A program made the translations under genes and the position numbers. A stretch of DNA of 64,000 nt from Polynucleobacter sp. JS-JIR-II-b4 (GTDB taxonomy: Bacteria > Pseudomonadota > Gammaproteobacteria > Burkholderiales > Burkholderiaceae), in contig NZ_CP061306.1 in the NCBI RefSeq assembly GCF_018687815.1, positions 248,001 through 312,000 of the forward strand, given 5' to 3'. Below are positions 55,812 to 64,000 of the stretch, piece after piece; positions within the stretch are counted from its first letter, which is position 1; each line of letters starts with the position of its first letter. Below the pieces are notes generated by a model that made no database searches, was not told the DNA's origin, and was given only the letters and a program-made list of their open reading frames with translations.

Positions 55812-57209
55812 ATGATCATTTCCAATGCTCTATTGGGACAGCAGAAGCCGAAAGTTCCTAATTGGGTGATTTGGGTGCAATGCATTGCTTTCGTAGCTCT
55901 CTACGCGGTGTGGATATTGCCGGAAGTAGTGGGCGTACGTAATACGACTCTCATTGTGGGCGCACTTTTTGGTGCCTATGTCATTTTTCAATATAAAGAG
56001 TTATTTCTCAAGAAAAACGCATTCCCAGGCTATTTCCTCCTCATGTTATTTGCTTGGGCTACGTTGCACCTATTATTCATATCCCACGACTTTAATGCGC
56101 AATGGCGTGAATATTTACGAATCTGGAAGTACGCAGTCATTGGGTTTATTTTTGCGTTGGGTCTTGGTTTATCGCTTGCAATGAGTCGGGATAAGAAATA
56201 TTGGAATGTGATTTATTTTGGAATGTGTATTCCAGTCACTATCTATGTTGTTAAATTTCTACTCACTACCTATGGTCCAAGCTTTGGATATATTGCTCCT
56301 AATTATTTGCAGATATACCAAAGTTCCGCTCCTTTTTATATTCCAAAGTCGGACTACATTCCATTTTGCCTGCCTGCTTTAGCGATTGCACTAGGGGAGA
56401 TAAAGCATATTTTGCAAACTAAACAGTTAAATATGTTTGCAAGTCTATGGAAAATGCTCCCTTATTTAGTGGTAATTTTTATGACTCTTTTGCTGTTTTA
56501 CGTACAAACCATGAAGAATGGTTTTCTGTATGTACTTCTTTGCGTGATAGTTTTTGTTGGATTTCTATTATTTGAAAAATCTACCAAGTCTATAAGACAA
56601 AGAATATTTCTCGCATTAGCGGGAGTGCTTATAACTAGCGTTGTCATGTTTGTGCATGTCCAACAAAATGCGCCGTGGAAAGCCTTAATGGCAGATGCAA
56701 AGATTGCAATCCAATTGGATAAATATGACAACTGGAAATATAACGAACGCAAAGGACTGCCAAAAAATGAGTTTGGACTTCAAGTATTCGGAACCAACTA
56801 TCAAAGAATTGCGTGGGGTATTGCTGGCACTCAATTAAGCTTAGAAAACCCTTTGGGTTACGGTTTAATTGAAGACTCATTTTCTAAGCTTGCCAAGGAA
56901 AAGTGGCCAGATTCCGTAGATCTTTCTCATACTCATAGCGGTTGGTTGGATATTGCATTGGCTATTGGATTGCCAGGTCTTGCGCTTATATTGATGACAT
57001 TGCTAATGCTCATTTGGCAAAGTTTTCAGGTCTCCTACCCATGGGGTGGTTTTGTATTTTGGTCTCTTCTTTCTATATTATTTCTTTGGATTACTACCGA
57101 GGCCGCCCAAACAATTACTTTTGTAGGCTTGATATTTTGGCTTTCATTCTGCACCGGGTTGGTTCAAGAGCAATCTTGTCAATCTGATTCCTTAAGGAAG
57201 ATCTTATGA
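55812..57209 (+). CDS. O-antigen ligase/polymerase family membrane protein
   Basis: The 465-residue protein has about ten to eleven membrane segments and the Wzy_C-type periplasmic motif SLENPLGYGLIEDSFS followed by SHTHSGWLDIALAIGLPGL (about 380-398), seen in both WaaL ligases and Wzy polymerases. Sequence alone does not separate the two. It overlaps the second galE by four bases. Either role joins or lengthens the surface glycan at the periplasmic side of the inner membrane. Confidence 0.85.
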   Translation: MIISNALLGQQKPKVPNWVIWVQCIAFVALYAVWILPEVVGVRNTTLIVGALFGAYVIFQYKELFLKKNAFPGYFLLMLFAWATLHLLFISHDFNAQWREYLRIWKYAVIGFIFALGLGLSLAMSRDKKYWNVIYFGMCIPVTIYVVKFLLTTYGPSFGYIAPNYLQIYQSSAPFYIPKSDYIPFCLPALAIALGEIKHILQTKQLNMFASLWKMLPYLVVIFMTLLLFYVQTMKNGFLYVLLCVIVFVGFLLFEKSTKSIRQRIFLALAGVLITSVVMFVHVQQNAPWKALMADAKIAIQLDKYDNWKYNERKGLPKNEFGLQVFGTNYQRIAWGIAGTQLSLENPLGYGLIEDSFSKLAKEKWPDSVDLSHTHSGWLDIALAIGLPGLALILMTLLMLIWQSFQVSYPWGGFVFWSLLSILFLWITTEAAQTITFVGLIFWLSFCTGLVQEQSCQSDSLRKIL

Positions 57210-58213
57210 ATATCCTTCTCACTGGTGGCGCAGGATATATTGGTAGTCATACGGCAGTTACCCTCACTGAAGCGGGTCATCAGATAGTTATTTTTGATAA
57301 TTTTTGTAACAGCGATAAAAGTGTCTTAGATCGCTTGGAGAGAATTTTAAAAAAACGCCTGCCTTTGATTGATGGTGATGTCCGTAATACGGCGCTCATC
57401 GCTCAAACCCTCGAAAAATTTCAAATTGATACGGTGATCCATTTTGCCGGCCTCAAGGCTGTAGGTGAATCAGTTGATAGACCCATTGAGTACTATGCCA
57501 ATAATGTCCAGGGAACGATTAGTCTGCTTGAGGCTATGAGCTTGGTAAATGTCAAAAGTTTAGTATTTAGTTCAAGTGCAACCGTTTACGGTGATCCACA
57601 ATACTTACCCATTGATGAAGAACATCCTACTAGCGCAACCAATGCCTATGGACGCAGCAAGCTTCACATTGAGGAAATGTTAAAAGATGTGGCTAACTCG
57701 GATCGCGAATGGAAAATCATTTGCTTAAGATATTTCAATCCAGTGGGCGCCCATGAATCTGGGCTGATTGGAGAAGATCCTAATGGGATTCCTAATAATC
57801 TGGTTCCTTATATTGCACAAGTGGCAATTGGTAATTTAGAAAAACTCAGTGTTTATGGAGGCGATTACCCAACGCTTGATGGAACTGGAGTGAGAGATTA
57901 CATCCACGTCATGGATTTAGCCGAGGGGCATTTGGCTGCATTAAATTATCTTTCGACTAATCCCGGTTGGATTGCGGTCAATTTAGGCGCTGGTAAGGGC
58001 ATTAGTGTTCTTGAAGTTCTCAATGAATACGAAAAGGCTTCAGCAAAGTCAATACGCTATTCGATTGAAAAAAGACGTGCTGGCGATATCGCATCTTGTT
58101 TTGCTAAAGTAGATAAAGCCAAGAAAATTCTTGGCTGGCAAACAAAACGCAATGTTCATGACATGTGCGCTTCAGGATGGTTGTGGCAACAATACCGGAA
58201 AAATCTACCTTAA
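57206..58213 (+). CDS. galE: UDP-glucose 4-epimerase (second of two)
   Basis: The 335-residue protein has TGGAGYIGSHTAVTLTEAG, VIHFAGLKAVGES, VFSSSATVYGDPQ and YGRSKLHIEEM with the YxxxK pair, and GVRDYIHVMDLA. It is a paralogue of the gene at 38027 rather than a recent duplicate, as many residues differ. Its place in the glycan operon suggests it supplies UDP-galactose or the N-acetylated form for this locus. Overlaps the previous gene (ATGA). Confidence 0.93.
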   Translation: MNILLTGGAGYIGSHTAVTLTEAGHQIVIFDNFCNSDKSVLDRLERILKKRLPLIDGDVRNTALIAQTLEKFQIDTVIHFAGLKAVGESVDRPIEYYANNVQGTISLLEAMSLVNVKSLVFSSSATVYGDPQYLPIDEEHPTSATNAYGRSKLHIEEMLKDVANSDREWKIICLRYFNPVGAHESGLIGEDPNGIPNNLVPYIAQVAIGNLEKLSVYGGDYPTLDGTGVRDYIHVMDLAEGHLAALNYLSTNPGWIAVNLGAGKGISVLEVLNEYEKASAKSIRYSIEKRRAGDIASCFAKVDKAKKILGWQTKRNVHDMCASGWLWQQYRKNLP

Positions 58214-59530
58214 TTGAAGCTAGAAACTTTTTTTGACCCGATACAATATAAGGCCTTATTTCAAAGCCAATTAGCTCGTAATATTTTTACGAATTACTTG
58301 GCGGTAATTTGGATGGGAGGGTTATCTATCCTACTGATTCCCTTTTATTTGAAATTTTTAGGTTCGGAACAGTGGGGAATAGTGGCCATATGCATGGCTC
58401 TTCAAGGTTTTTTTAATCTATTGGATGCGGGCTTGGCGCAAATTATGCCAAGGGACGTCGCTAGAGTTTCACACGATCCTGATGCCTGTCTAAAAACATA
58501 TGTTATTTACCAAAGAACTTATCTGTTTTTAGCCTTAAGTGGTTTTCTCATTGGGCAGTTCTCTGTCCCTTGGTTAGTGGATCATTGGTTTAGTGGGGGC
58601 AACTCATTTAGCGCTCAAGATAGTTGGGCATTTCATTTGGTGATCGTTCAATTTTTATTTCAGTTTTCTAATAATGCCAATATTGGTTATTGGAATGGAA
58701 AACAACTTCAAGCTATGGCCAATTTTCGACAATGCGCTTTTGGCTCTTTAAAACATTTTGGAGCGCTCAGTCTCGTCTATTTTTGGCAGGCCGATGCTAT
58801 CGCGTATCTCATCCCATTTACTGTGGTGTCTGCTTTTGAATTTTTCACAAATAGACATGCTATTTCTCAATCCCTAAAGGGCTCTCATGCGCAGCCCATT
58901 GATTGGATGGATTATAAAAAATTAGGAAGTGAAGGGGGTATGTTGTTTGTAGGCGTGCTCATTGGCATGCTTGCTTCGCAAATGGATCGCATTGTCTTAT
59001 CAAAGTATGTCGATGTGGCATCCTTTGGTATCTACGTAATTGTAGCTAATTTAGGTTTGGCGGTGATGCAATTACAGCACCCTTTGGTAAGGGCCTTTTT
59101 ACCGCGGATGACTCAAGATCTTGCCGGTAACAATAAGTCCTCATTCAGAAGGCTGGCCTTTGGAATGACTTTCCTTTGTATTGTGCCTTGTCTGGTTTTG
59201 GCCTTATTGTCACCCTGGATTCTTAAGGTGTGGATCGGAAATCCTGAAGTAGTTTCCGAAGGTTCCCTTGTTCTAAGTCTACTTTTTTGCGCGGTAGCAT
59301 GTAATGCGATTTATCAGCTTATCTACCAGCGAGTTTTAGTTAGCGGTGATGGTAGGTGGGTTATCAAAACAAACGCAGTGATTCTGATATTAATTTTGCC
59401 TCTTATATTGTCTATAGTTTCAATTTTTGGAATTACAGCGGGCGGCATATACTGGCTAGCCATGACATTCTTGCAGTTAATCTTTGGTTTGCTATGGTTA
59501 AATATGCAATCTAGAGCGACAAAAGACTAA
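58214..59530 (+). CDS. Polysaccharide flippase (Wzx-like)
   Basis: Wzx flippases move lipid-linked sugar units across the inner membrane. The 438-residue protein has about twelve membrane segments, with FTNYLAVIWMGGLSILLIPFY and FLGSEQWGIVAICMALQGFF at the N terminus, typical of the family. TTG start follows the galE stop directly, with no clear ribosome-binding site, so it is probably coupled. The downstream methyltransferase gene follows after six bases. Confidence 0.82.
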   Translation: MKLETFFDPIQYKALFQSQLARNIFTNYLAVIWMGGLSILLIPFYLKFLGSEQWGIVAICMALQGFFNLLDAGLAQIMPRDVARVSHDPDACLKTYVIYQRTYLFLALSGFLIGQFSVPWLVDHWFSGGNSFSAQDSWAFHLVIVQFLFQFSNNANIGYWNGKQLQAMANFRQCAFGSLKHFGALSLVYFWQADAIAYLIPFTVVSAFEFFTNRHAISQSLKGSHAQPIDWMDYKKLGSEGGMLFVGVLIGMLASQMDRIVLSKYVDVASFGIYVIVANLGLAVMQLQHPLVRAFLPRMTQDLAGNNKSSFRRLAFGMTFLCIVPCLVLALLSPWILKVWIGNPEVVSEGSLVLSLLFCAVACNAIYQLIYQRVLVSGDGRWVIKTNAVILILILPLILSIVSIFGITAGGIYWLAMTFLQLIFGLLWLNMQSRATKD

Positions 59531-59536
59531 ATAAAC

Positions 59537-60223
59537 ATGTTCTTTCAACATAAAATTTTATCAATTAAGGCGGGCGATAAAGTCTTGGAAATTGGTCCGG
59601 GTGCCACACCGCATCCAAGAGCCAATACATTTCTAGAATACCGGTTTCTTGATGAGAATGAGGCAATTGAGCAAAGGGGCGATATAAAAGCCTCTCCAAA
59701 TTTTCAAGGTCGACCAGTTATTTATTATTCTGGAGAAAAGTTTCCATTCAACGACGGGGAATTTGACTATGTAATAGCTTCGCATGTTCTTGAGCACGTT
59801 CCCAACCCTGAAGTATTTATGTCGGAGATCTACCGAGTGGGAGGCGGGAGAGGATACTTAGAGTTCCCATTGCCTCCTTATGAGTATTTATTCAATTTCG
59901 ATGTACATACGCAATTTGTGTGGTTTGATCTGCAAGAGTGCGTGATTAAATATTTACCAAAACGAAAAACTGCATTATCTCAATTTAACTCTATTTCTTC
60001 TGAAATGCGCACGGCCCTTGAGTTGGGTTGGGATGACTTAGTGAGCAACAATTTAGAACATTTTTTTATTGGCTTTGAGTATGAGAGCCCAGTTTCAATT
60101 ATTGAGCAGAAAGACTTGTCGCAATATGACAGTAAATGGCAGCAAAATGGTAATACATTATCTCGTAGACTGATTAGAAAGTTCTCTCGTTTAATTAAAC
60201 TATTGGGGCTCGGTAGGAGCTAA
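59537..60223 (+). CDS. SAM-dependent methyltransferase
   Basis: The 228-residue protein has a class I methyltransferase fold: the SAM motif KVLEIGPGATPHPR (19-32), FPFNDGEFDYVIASHVLEHV, and NPEVFMSEIYRVGGGRGYLEF. It lacks a recognised subfamily signature. In this operon it may methylate a sugar of the surface glycan. Nineteen bases separate it from the GT11 gene. Confidence 0.82.
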   Translation: MFFQHKILSIKAGDKVLEIGPGATPHPRANTFLEYRFLDENEAIEQRGDIKASPNFQGRPVIYYSGEKFPFNDGEFDYVIASHVLEHVPNPEVFMSEIYRVGGGRGYLEFPLPPYEYLFNFDVHTQFVWFDLQECVIKYLPKRKTALSQFNSISSEMRTALELGWDDLVSNNLEHFFIGFEYESPVSIIEQKDLSQYDSKWQQNGNTLSRRLIRKFSRLIKLLGLGRS

Positions 60224-60241
60224 TTCTACCTATGAATCTCA

Positions 60242-61108
60242 ATGATTATTACTAAACTAAATGGAGGGTTGGGCAATCAATTATTTCAGTATGCTGCTGG
60301 GCGCTCACTTGCAGATCACCACAATACTGAGTTAATTCTTGATTTAGAGTGGTTTAAGAATGCTCCAGTTGGAAATACTCGCAGAAAGTTTGAGCTAGGT
60401 AAATATCCTATTATTGCTAGAGTAGCCTCACCAAAAGAAGTTGCTGCTTTTACTTTTTATCACGGTAGGGTTCTGCGCAGAATTCCTTTTTTACCGCGCC
60501 TTTGGAAATATCAACGTGAAAAACACTTTCAATATGATCCGTGCTTTTTTAACTTTGCTAATAATTGTTATTTAGATGGATATTGGCAGAGTCATCTATA
60601 TTTCGATGATATCGGAGGGTCCCTTAGGGCTCAATTACAGCCCAATATAGAGCCTGGACCCGCTAATCAAAAACTTTTGGATGAGATAGCTATCGAAAAT
60701 TCGGTTGCAGTTCACATTCGTCGAGGTGATTACTTAACTAATCCTAGCGCATCGAGTCACCATGGAGTATGTTCTCTAGATTACTATCAACAAGCGGTTG
60801 AGCAGATTACCTCAAAGGTAGCAAATCCACATTTTTATGTATTTTCGGATGACCTTGCTTGGGCTCGTGAAAATTTAATCTTCCATTTTCCAGTAACATT
60901 TGTTGGGCATAACCTTGCAGAGCAATCTTTTCAAGATTTGCATTTGATGTCGCACTGCAAACACCAAATTATTGCCAATAGTAGCTTTAGTTGGTGGGGT
61001 GCTTGGCTTAATTCCAATCCTGAAAAGATTGTAATTCACCCTAAAAGATGGTTCTTGGTGAATAAAGATACGAGCACTTTGTTTCCTTCTACTTGGCTTG
61101 GAATATGA
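60242..61108 (+). CDS. Glycosyltransferase family 11, alpha-1,2-fucosyltransferase type
   Basis: The 288-residue protein has the three GT11 hallmarks: the N-terminal TKLNGGLGNQLFQYAAGRSL, HIRRGDY (158-164), which contacts the GDP-fucose phosphates, and the late segment IIANSSFSWWGAWLN. LDGYWQSHLYF also fits. It probably adds alpha-1,2-fucose using GDP-fucose from manC-gmd-fcl upstream. Overlaps the next gene by four bases. Confidence 0.93.
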   Translation: MIITKLNGGLGNQLFQYAAGRSLADHHNTELILDLEWFKNAPVGNTRRKFELGKYPIIARVASPKEVAAFTFYHGRVLRRIPFLPRLWKYQREKHFQYDPCFFNFANNCYLDGYWQSHLYFDDIGGSLRAQLQPNIEPGPANQKLLDEIAIENSVAVHIRRGDYLTNPSASSHHGVCSLDYYQQAVEQITSKVANPHFYVFSDDLAWARENLIFHFPVTFVGHNLAEQSFQDLHLMSHCKHQIIANSSFSWWGAWLNSNPEKIVIHPKRWFLVNKDTSTLFPSTWLGI

Positions 61109-62043
61109 TGCGGGATGACCCCCTCTTTTCCATCATTATTCCGATCTTTAATCGCTCCTGGCAATTAAGGCGATCATTAGAGTCTTTGAAGTCTCAAACC
61201 TTTAAAGATTTTGAGGTCATCGTTTGTGATGATGGCTCTACTGAAGATATTGCCTCGGTCGTAAAAGAATTTGAGCAGACACTAGACATTGGACTTAATC
61301 AAATTCCAAACTGGGGCGGTCCCGCTAAACCCAGAAATGAAGGTTTAAAACTTGCACAGGGCGAATGGATTGCTTTCTTGGATTCAGATGATTGGTGGGA
61401 TGAAAATCGCTTAGAGGCGGTTGCACAAGCCTTAAGTGAAAGCGTAGATTTTCTCTATCATCCCTTAAGGGTGATTAGGGAATTTGACTCTGGTAGCTCT
61501 CGAGAAAAACGCTCACGCTTAGGGGATCCTCTAAATGGTGATCCTTTTCAGCAAATGCTTTTGTTGGGCAACCCAATCCCAACCTCAGCTGCGGTAGTGA
61601 GAAAAGATCTGATTCTTTCTCATGGTGGCATGTCTGAGGAGAGGGGTTTAATTGCACTTGAGGATTTTGATTGTTGGCTCCGACTGGCAAGTTCGGGAGC
61701 CCATTTTTATTTTCTCAATCAATGCTTAGGTAATTACTGGGTGGGGTCTGATGCCATCAGCACTATCTCCCCTAAACAGATTGATGGTCAAAAGCTTCTT
61801 TATCAAAGGATAGAGTCTCGAATTAATCAAACCGTCATTCGGAGCGCATTAGGCCGCCAAAATTATGTATTGGGTTTACTCTACTTCAAAATTGGAAATC
61901 CTCATTTAGCATTTAAGCATTTGAAATTAGCATGCCCTCTGAGTTCTTGGAAGTTGCTGACTAAGCGTTGGGTGCTGATTGGTTTTTCCTTAATTAAAAT
62001 GGCTGAAATGAAGCTCCATTATTTTTTGACTGGTGCTCATTAG
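61105..62043 (+). CDS. Glycosyltransferase family 2
   Basis: The 312-residue protein has the GT2 GT-A fold: FSIIIPIFNRSWQLRRSLES, DFEVIVCDDGSTEDIASVV, and WIAFLDSDDWWDENRLEAV with the DSDD metal motif, then ALEDFDCWLRLASSGA. The C-terminal segment carries two hydrophobic stretches. ATG 61105 overlaps the GT11 TGA; the in-frame TTG at 61093 would overlap it further. Sugar unknown. Confidence 0.88.
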   Translation: MMRDDPLFSIIIPIFNRSWQLRRSLESLKSQTFKDFEVIVCDDGSTEDIASVVKEFEQTLDIGLNQIPNWGGPAKPRNEGLKLAQGEWIAFLDSDDWWDENRLEAVAQALSESVDFLYHPLRVIREFDSGSSREKRSRLGDPLNGDPFQQMLLLGNPIPTSAAVVRKDLILSHGGMSEERGLIALEDFDCWLRLASSGAHFYFLNQCLGNYWVGSDAISTISPKQIDGQKLLYQRIESRINQTVIRSALGRQNYVLGLLYFKIGNPHLAFKHLKLACPLSSWKLLTKRWVLIGFSLIKMAEMKLHYFLTGAH

Positions 62044-63185
62044 TGCGAATTACATTAATTTCACGTTCTTGGCCGCCATTTGAGCGCTCTGGGGTATCGC
62101 TCAGTGCTTTCAGCCATGCTCGGATACTGCTCAAACAGGGCCATGAGGTTTCTATTATTGGCGCCATGCAGGGGCTAGATGCAATTTCGCTCTCATTAAC
62201 TAGTAGAGTTCAAATTCCTGCATCTGGGTCGGGCGCGCTGTACTCACCAGTTCAGCTCGATAAAAATAGACTAAAACAAGTGCTCTCTGAAAATAAACCC
62301 GATCTAGTTATTGTTGAGGCTTGGCAAACTGCTTTAACCGATAGCGCGATTGAGATTGCCTCTGAATTGCATATCCCTATTTTGATGATTAGTCACGGAA
62401 TCTCTTTGCATCCTTATGAGAATTCGCTTTCTCAATTTTTGCGTTCAATAGCATGGTTGCCGTATCGTATTTTCAAGCTTCCTCGCTTGATGAAAAAGTT
62501 GAGTGCGATTACCACCCTAGACGATCAATCCACTTCCAATAGATTTGCAGATCGAGATCTTGCAAAGGGAATGGGCGTCCCATTAGCAGTGCTCAAAAAT
62601 TTTCCAGCCCATGAAATTAAATTGAATGTGCCTAGGGTAGAGCGCAAAATTCAGATCCTCGTGATAGGTTATTTTTCTTCGGTCAAAAATCAGCTTGCTG
62701 CCATACAACTGTTGTCTCGCTTAGAAAACCACATTAGCTGTCGTTTTATTGGTGATCGTCAGGGCAGATATTTTGAGGCATGCCAAAAACTTGTTTCTCA
62801 ATTGAAGCTTCAAAATCGAATTAGCTTTTTACAGGATGATGAGTGCAATATTGCTCAAGAGATTGCTGAAAGTCTTTTGGTATTCTCACCATCCATTACT
62901 GAGGCATTACCAATGACCCTAATCGAGGCAATGGCTTGCGGCACCCCCTTTGTCGCAACGAGCGTTGGGGCTGTTAGTAGTTTTAAGGGGGGCATTTTGG
63001 CCAATACTGCGGATGAGCAATTGAAGGCCCTTCAGATCTTGATAGATATCCCAGAACTCTGGGAAACATATTCTGTGGCCGGTGAAAAACAATATCAAGC
63101 AGATTTTACGGAGGCAGCAATTTCAATTCAGTTGACCAATGCAATTGATCTTGCAGCTCAAGGGTATTCCAACATTAAAGGCTAA
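62043..63185 (+). CDS. Glycosyltransferase family 4-like
   Basis: The 380-residue GT-B protein starts ITLISRSWPPFERSGVSLSAF and has VIEAWQTALTDSA, ILVIGYFSSVKNQLAAIQLL at the start of the donor domain and SPSITEALPMTLIEAMACGTPFVA, the GT4 E-x7-E signature. GTG start overlaps the preceding stop by one base. Sugar unknown. Confidence 0.88.
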   Translation: MRITLISRSWPPFERSGVSLSAFSHARILLKQGHEVSIIGAMQGLDAISLSLTSRVQIPASGSGALYSPVQLDKNRLKQVLSENKPDLVIVEAWQTALTDSAIEIASELHIPILMISHGISLHPYENSLSQFLRSIAWLPYRIFKLPRLMKKLSAITTLDDQSTSNRFADRDLAKGMGVPLAVLKNFPAHEIKLNVPRVERKIQILVIGYFSSVKNQLAAIQLLSRLENHISCRFIGDRQGRYFEACQKLVSQLKLQNRISFLQDDECNIAQEIAESLLVFSPSITEALPMTLIEAMACGTPFVATSVGAVSSFKGGILANTADEQLKALQILIDIPELWETYSVAGEKQYQADFTEAAISIQLTNAIDLAAQGYSNIKG

Positions 63186-63187
63186 TC

Positions 63188-64000
63188 TTGAGTACTTTGT
63201 ATACTTTTCCTGGTGGATTTTGTGTGTTGATGGCGCTTTATGGCAAAGATAAGCCGACTTTATTTAAAAGGGCTTTGGCTAGTGTATTTGCCAATACCCT
63301 ATTGCCTGACCAATGCATTGTGGTGATTGACGGACCTCTTCCAGCCGAGTTAGAGAATTTGGTTGGTCAACTCAAGGTTGATTACCCTCTAATTGAATTT
63401 ATTGTCTTACCCCACAATGTTGGATTGGCTAAAGCCCTTAATGTTGGATTAAAGATGGTTAACTACCCTTGGGTTGTCAGGGCAGATTCGGATGATGTGA
63501 ATTTGCCGATACGCTTTGAAGTCTTGGCAAAAACCCTAGATCAGCAGCCTGATTTGAAGCTCTTCGGTAGTGCCATATTGGAAATTGACGAGAATGAAAA
63601 GCCGCTGACTATGAGAGAAGTTCCTTGCAATGAGAAAGATATTCGCCAATTTGCTAAGACTCGTAACCCTTTTAACCATATGGCGGTGGCATATAGTCTT
63701 GAGGCTGTTTTGGCTTGTGGTTCTTACCCCAGTATTTTTCTCAAAGAGGATTACGGTTTATGGTGCCGCTTTTTAGAAAAACAATTTCCAGTAGCCAATA
63801 TCAAAGAAGTGCTAGTACATGCTTCTGCTGGCATAGGGATGTTTCGTCGGCGGGGAGGAGTGGGTTATGCTAAATCTGAATGGCAGATTCAAAAAGTGTT
63901 GGTGGAATCTGGCTTGAAGGGAAGAGTACGAGCGGTATTGGATGGAGCGATACGCGCTATCTTCTTTTTAATACCATCGAGTGTGCGGGGCTTTCTGTAT
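63188..64000 (+). CDS. Glycosyltransferase family 2, 3' end cut by window
   Basis: The frame from TTG 63188 is open to the window end (271 codons), with AAAGG upstream. The translated protein has CVLMALYGKDKPTLFKRAL, CIVVIDGPLPAELENLVGQL, VGLAKALNVGLKMV and the metal-binding WVVRADSDDVNLPIRFEVL, followed by NPFNHMAVAYSLEAVL and KEDYGLWCRF, a standard AmsE-like GT2 pattern. The total length is unknown. Two bases after the GT4 gene. Confidence 0.85.
   Translation, partial: MSTLYTFPGGFCVLMALYGKDKPTLFKRALASVFANTLLPDQCIVVIDGPLPAELENLVGQLKVDYPLIEFIVLPHNVGLAKALNVGLKMVNYPWVVRADSDDVNLPIRFEVLAKTLDQQPDLKLFGSAILEIDENEKPLTMREVPCNEKDIRQFAKTRNPFNHMAVAYSLEAVLACGSYPSIFLKEDYGLWCRFLEKQFPVANIKEVLVHASAGIGMFRRRGGVGYAKSEWQIQKVLVESGLKGRVRAVLDGAIRAIFFLIPSSVRGFLY

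Overview
The window looks like about 64 kb of chromosome from a free-living betaproteobacterium of the Burkholderiaceae, most like Polynucleobacter. This is an inference from moderate GC, protein character and gene order (yqgE-ruvX-pyrR-pyrB; exbB-exbD-lpxK-kdsB-adk; tolQRAB-pal-cpoB-queC opposite glyA-nrdR; ribBA-ribH-nusB). I saw no rRNA, tRNA, CRISPR array, prophage or insertion sequence. Most of it is compact housekeeping DNA with short gaps and many overlapping start/stop codons.

Layout. 1-6.9 kb: 3' part of hemL, then apaH, phrB, a YdcF-type protein, and the yqgE-ruvX-pyrR-pyrB operon. 6.9-18.2 kb: first surface-glycan region, with seven glycosyltransferases or transferase-like genes (including a GT10 fucosyltransferase on the minus strand), the complete dTDP-L-rhamnose set rfbBDAC, and heptosyltransferase waaC. 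18.2-27 kb: tolC, uppP, a DUF2721 protein, UDP-xylose synthase, trmB, gabD, nusB, ribH and ribBA. 27-31.5 kb: a minor-pilin cluster, ribD, ribE, a truncated HigA-like gene and queC. 31.5-36.2 kb: the Tol-Pal envelope system. 36.2-46.4 kb: glyA, nrdR, galE, then adk, kdsB, a Trm112-like gene, lpxK, exbD and exbB, then xseA, murB and yajQ. 46.4-47.5 kb: a small accessory patch with a broken antitoxin and an intact MazF/PemK-type toxin-antitoxin pair. 47.5-52 kb: xerD, plsY, a MAPEG protein, folE, a small lipoprotein, a high-potential iron-sulfur protein, an HPP membrane protein and a 48-residue minus-strand ORF. 52.2-64 kb: second glycan region, making GDP-L-fucose (manC-gmd-fcl), with an O-antigen ligase or polymerase, a second galE, a flippase, a methyltransferase, a GT11 fucosyltransferase and three more glycosyltransferases, the last cut by the window end.

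How they work together. Much of the window builds the outer envelope. kdsB, lpxK and waaC make the lipid A and inner-core part of LPS; rfbBDAC, uxs, galE and manC-gmd-fcl provide dTDP-rhamnose, UDP-xylose, UDP-galactose and GDP-fucose; the transferases, flippase and ligase assemble the outer glycan; uppP recycles the undecaprenyl carrier; Tol-Pal and ExbBD energise the envelope. Fucosyltransferases of both GT10 and GT11 types, in two regions but fed by one GDP-fucose operon, suggest a host-like fucosylated antigen. Other points of interest are three separate antitoxin or antitoxin-remnant genes, a pilW-like gene whose leader is interrupted by one in-frame stop, a RibBA with a degenerate second domain, and a likely CTG start. 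I found no clearly new multi-gene system; the fucosylated-glycan regions and the toxin-antitoxin patch are the best candidates for follow-up.
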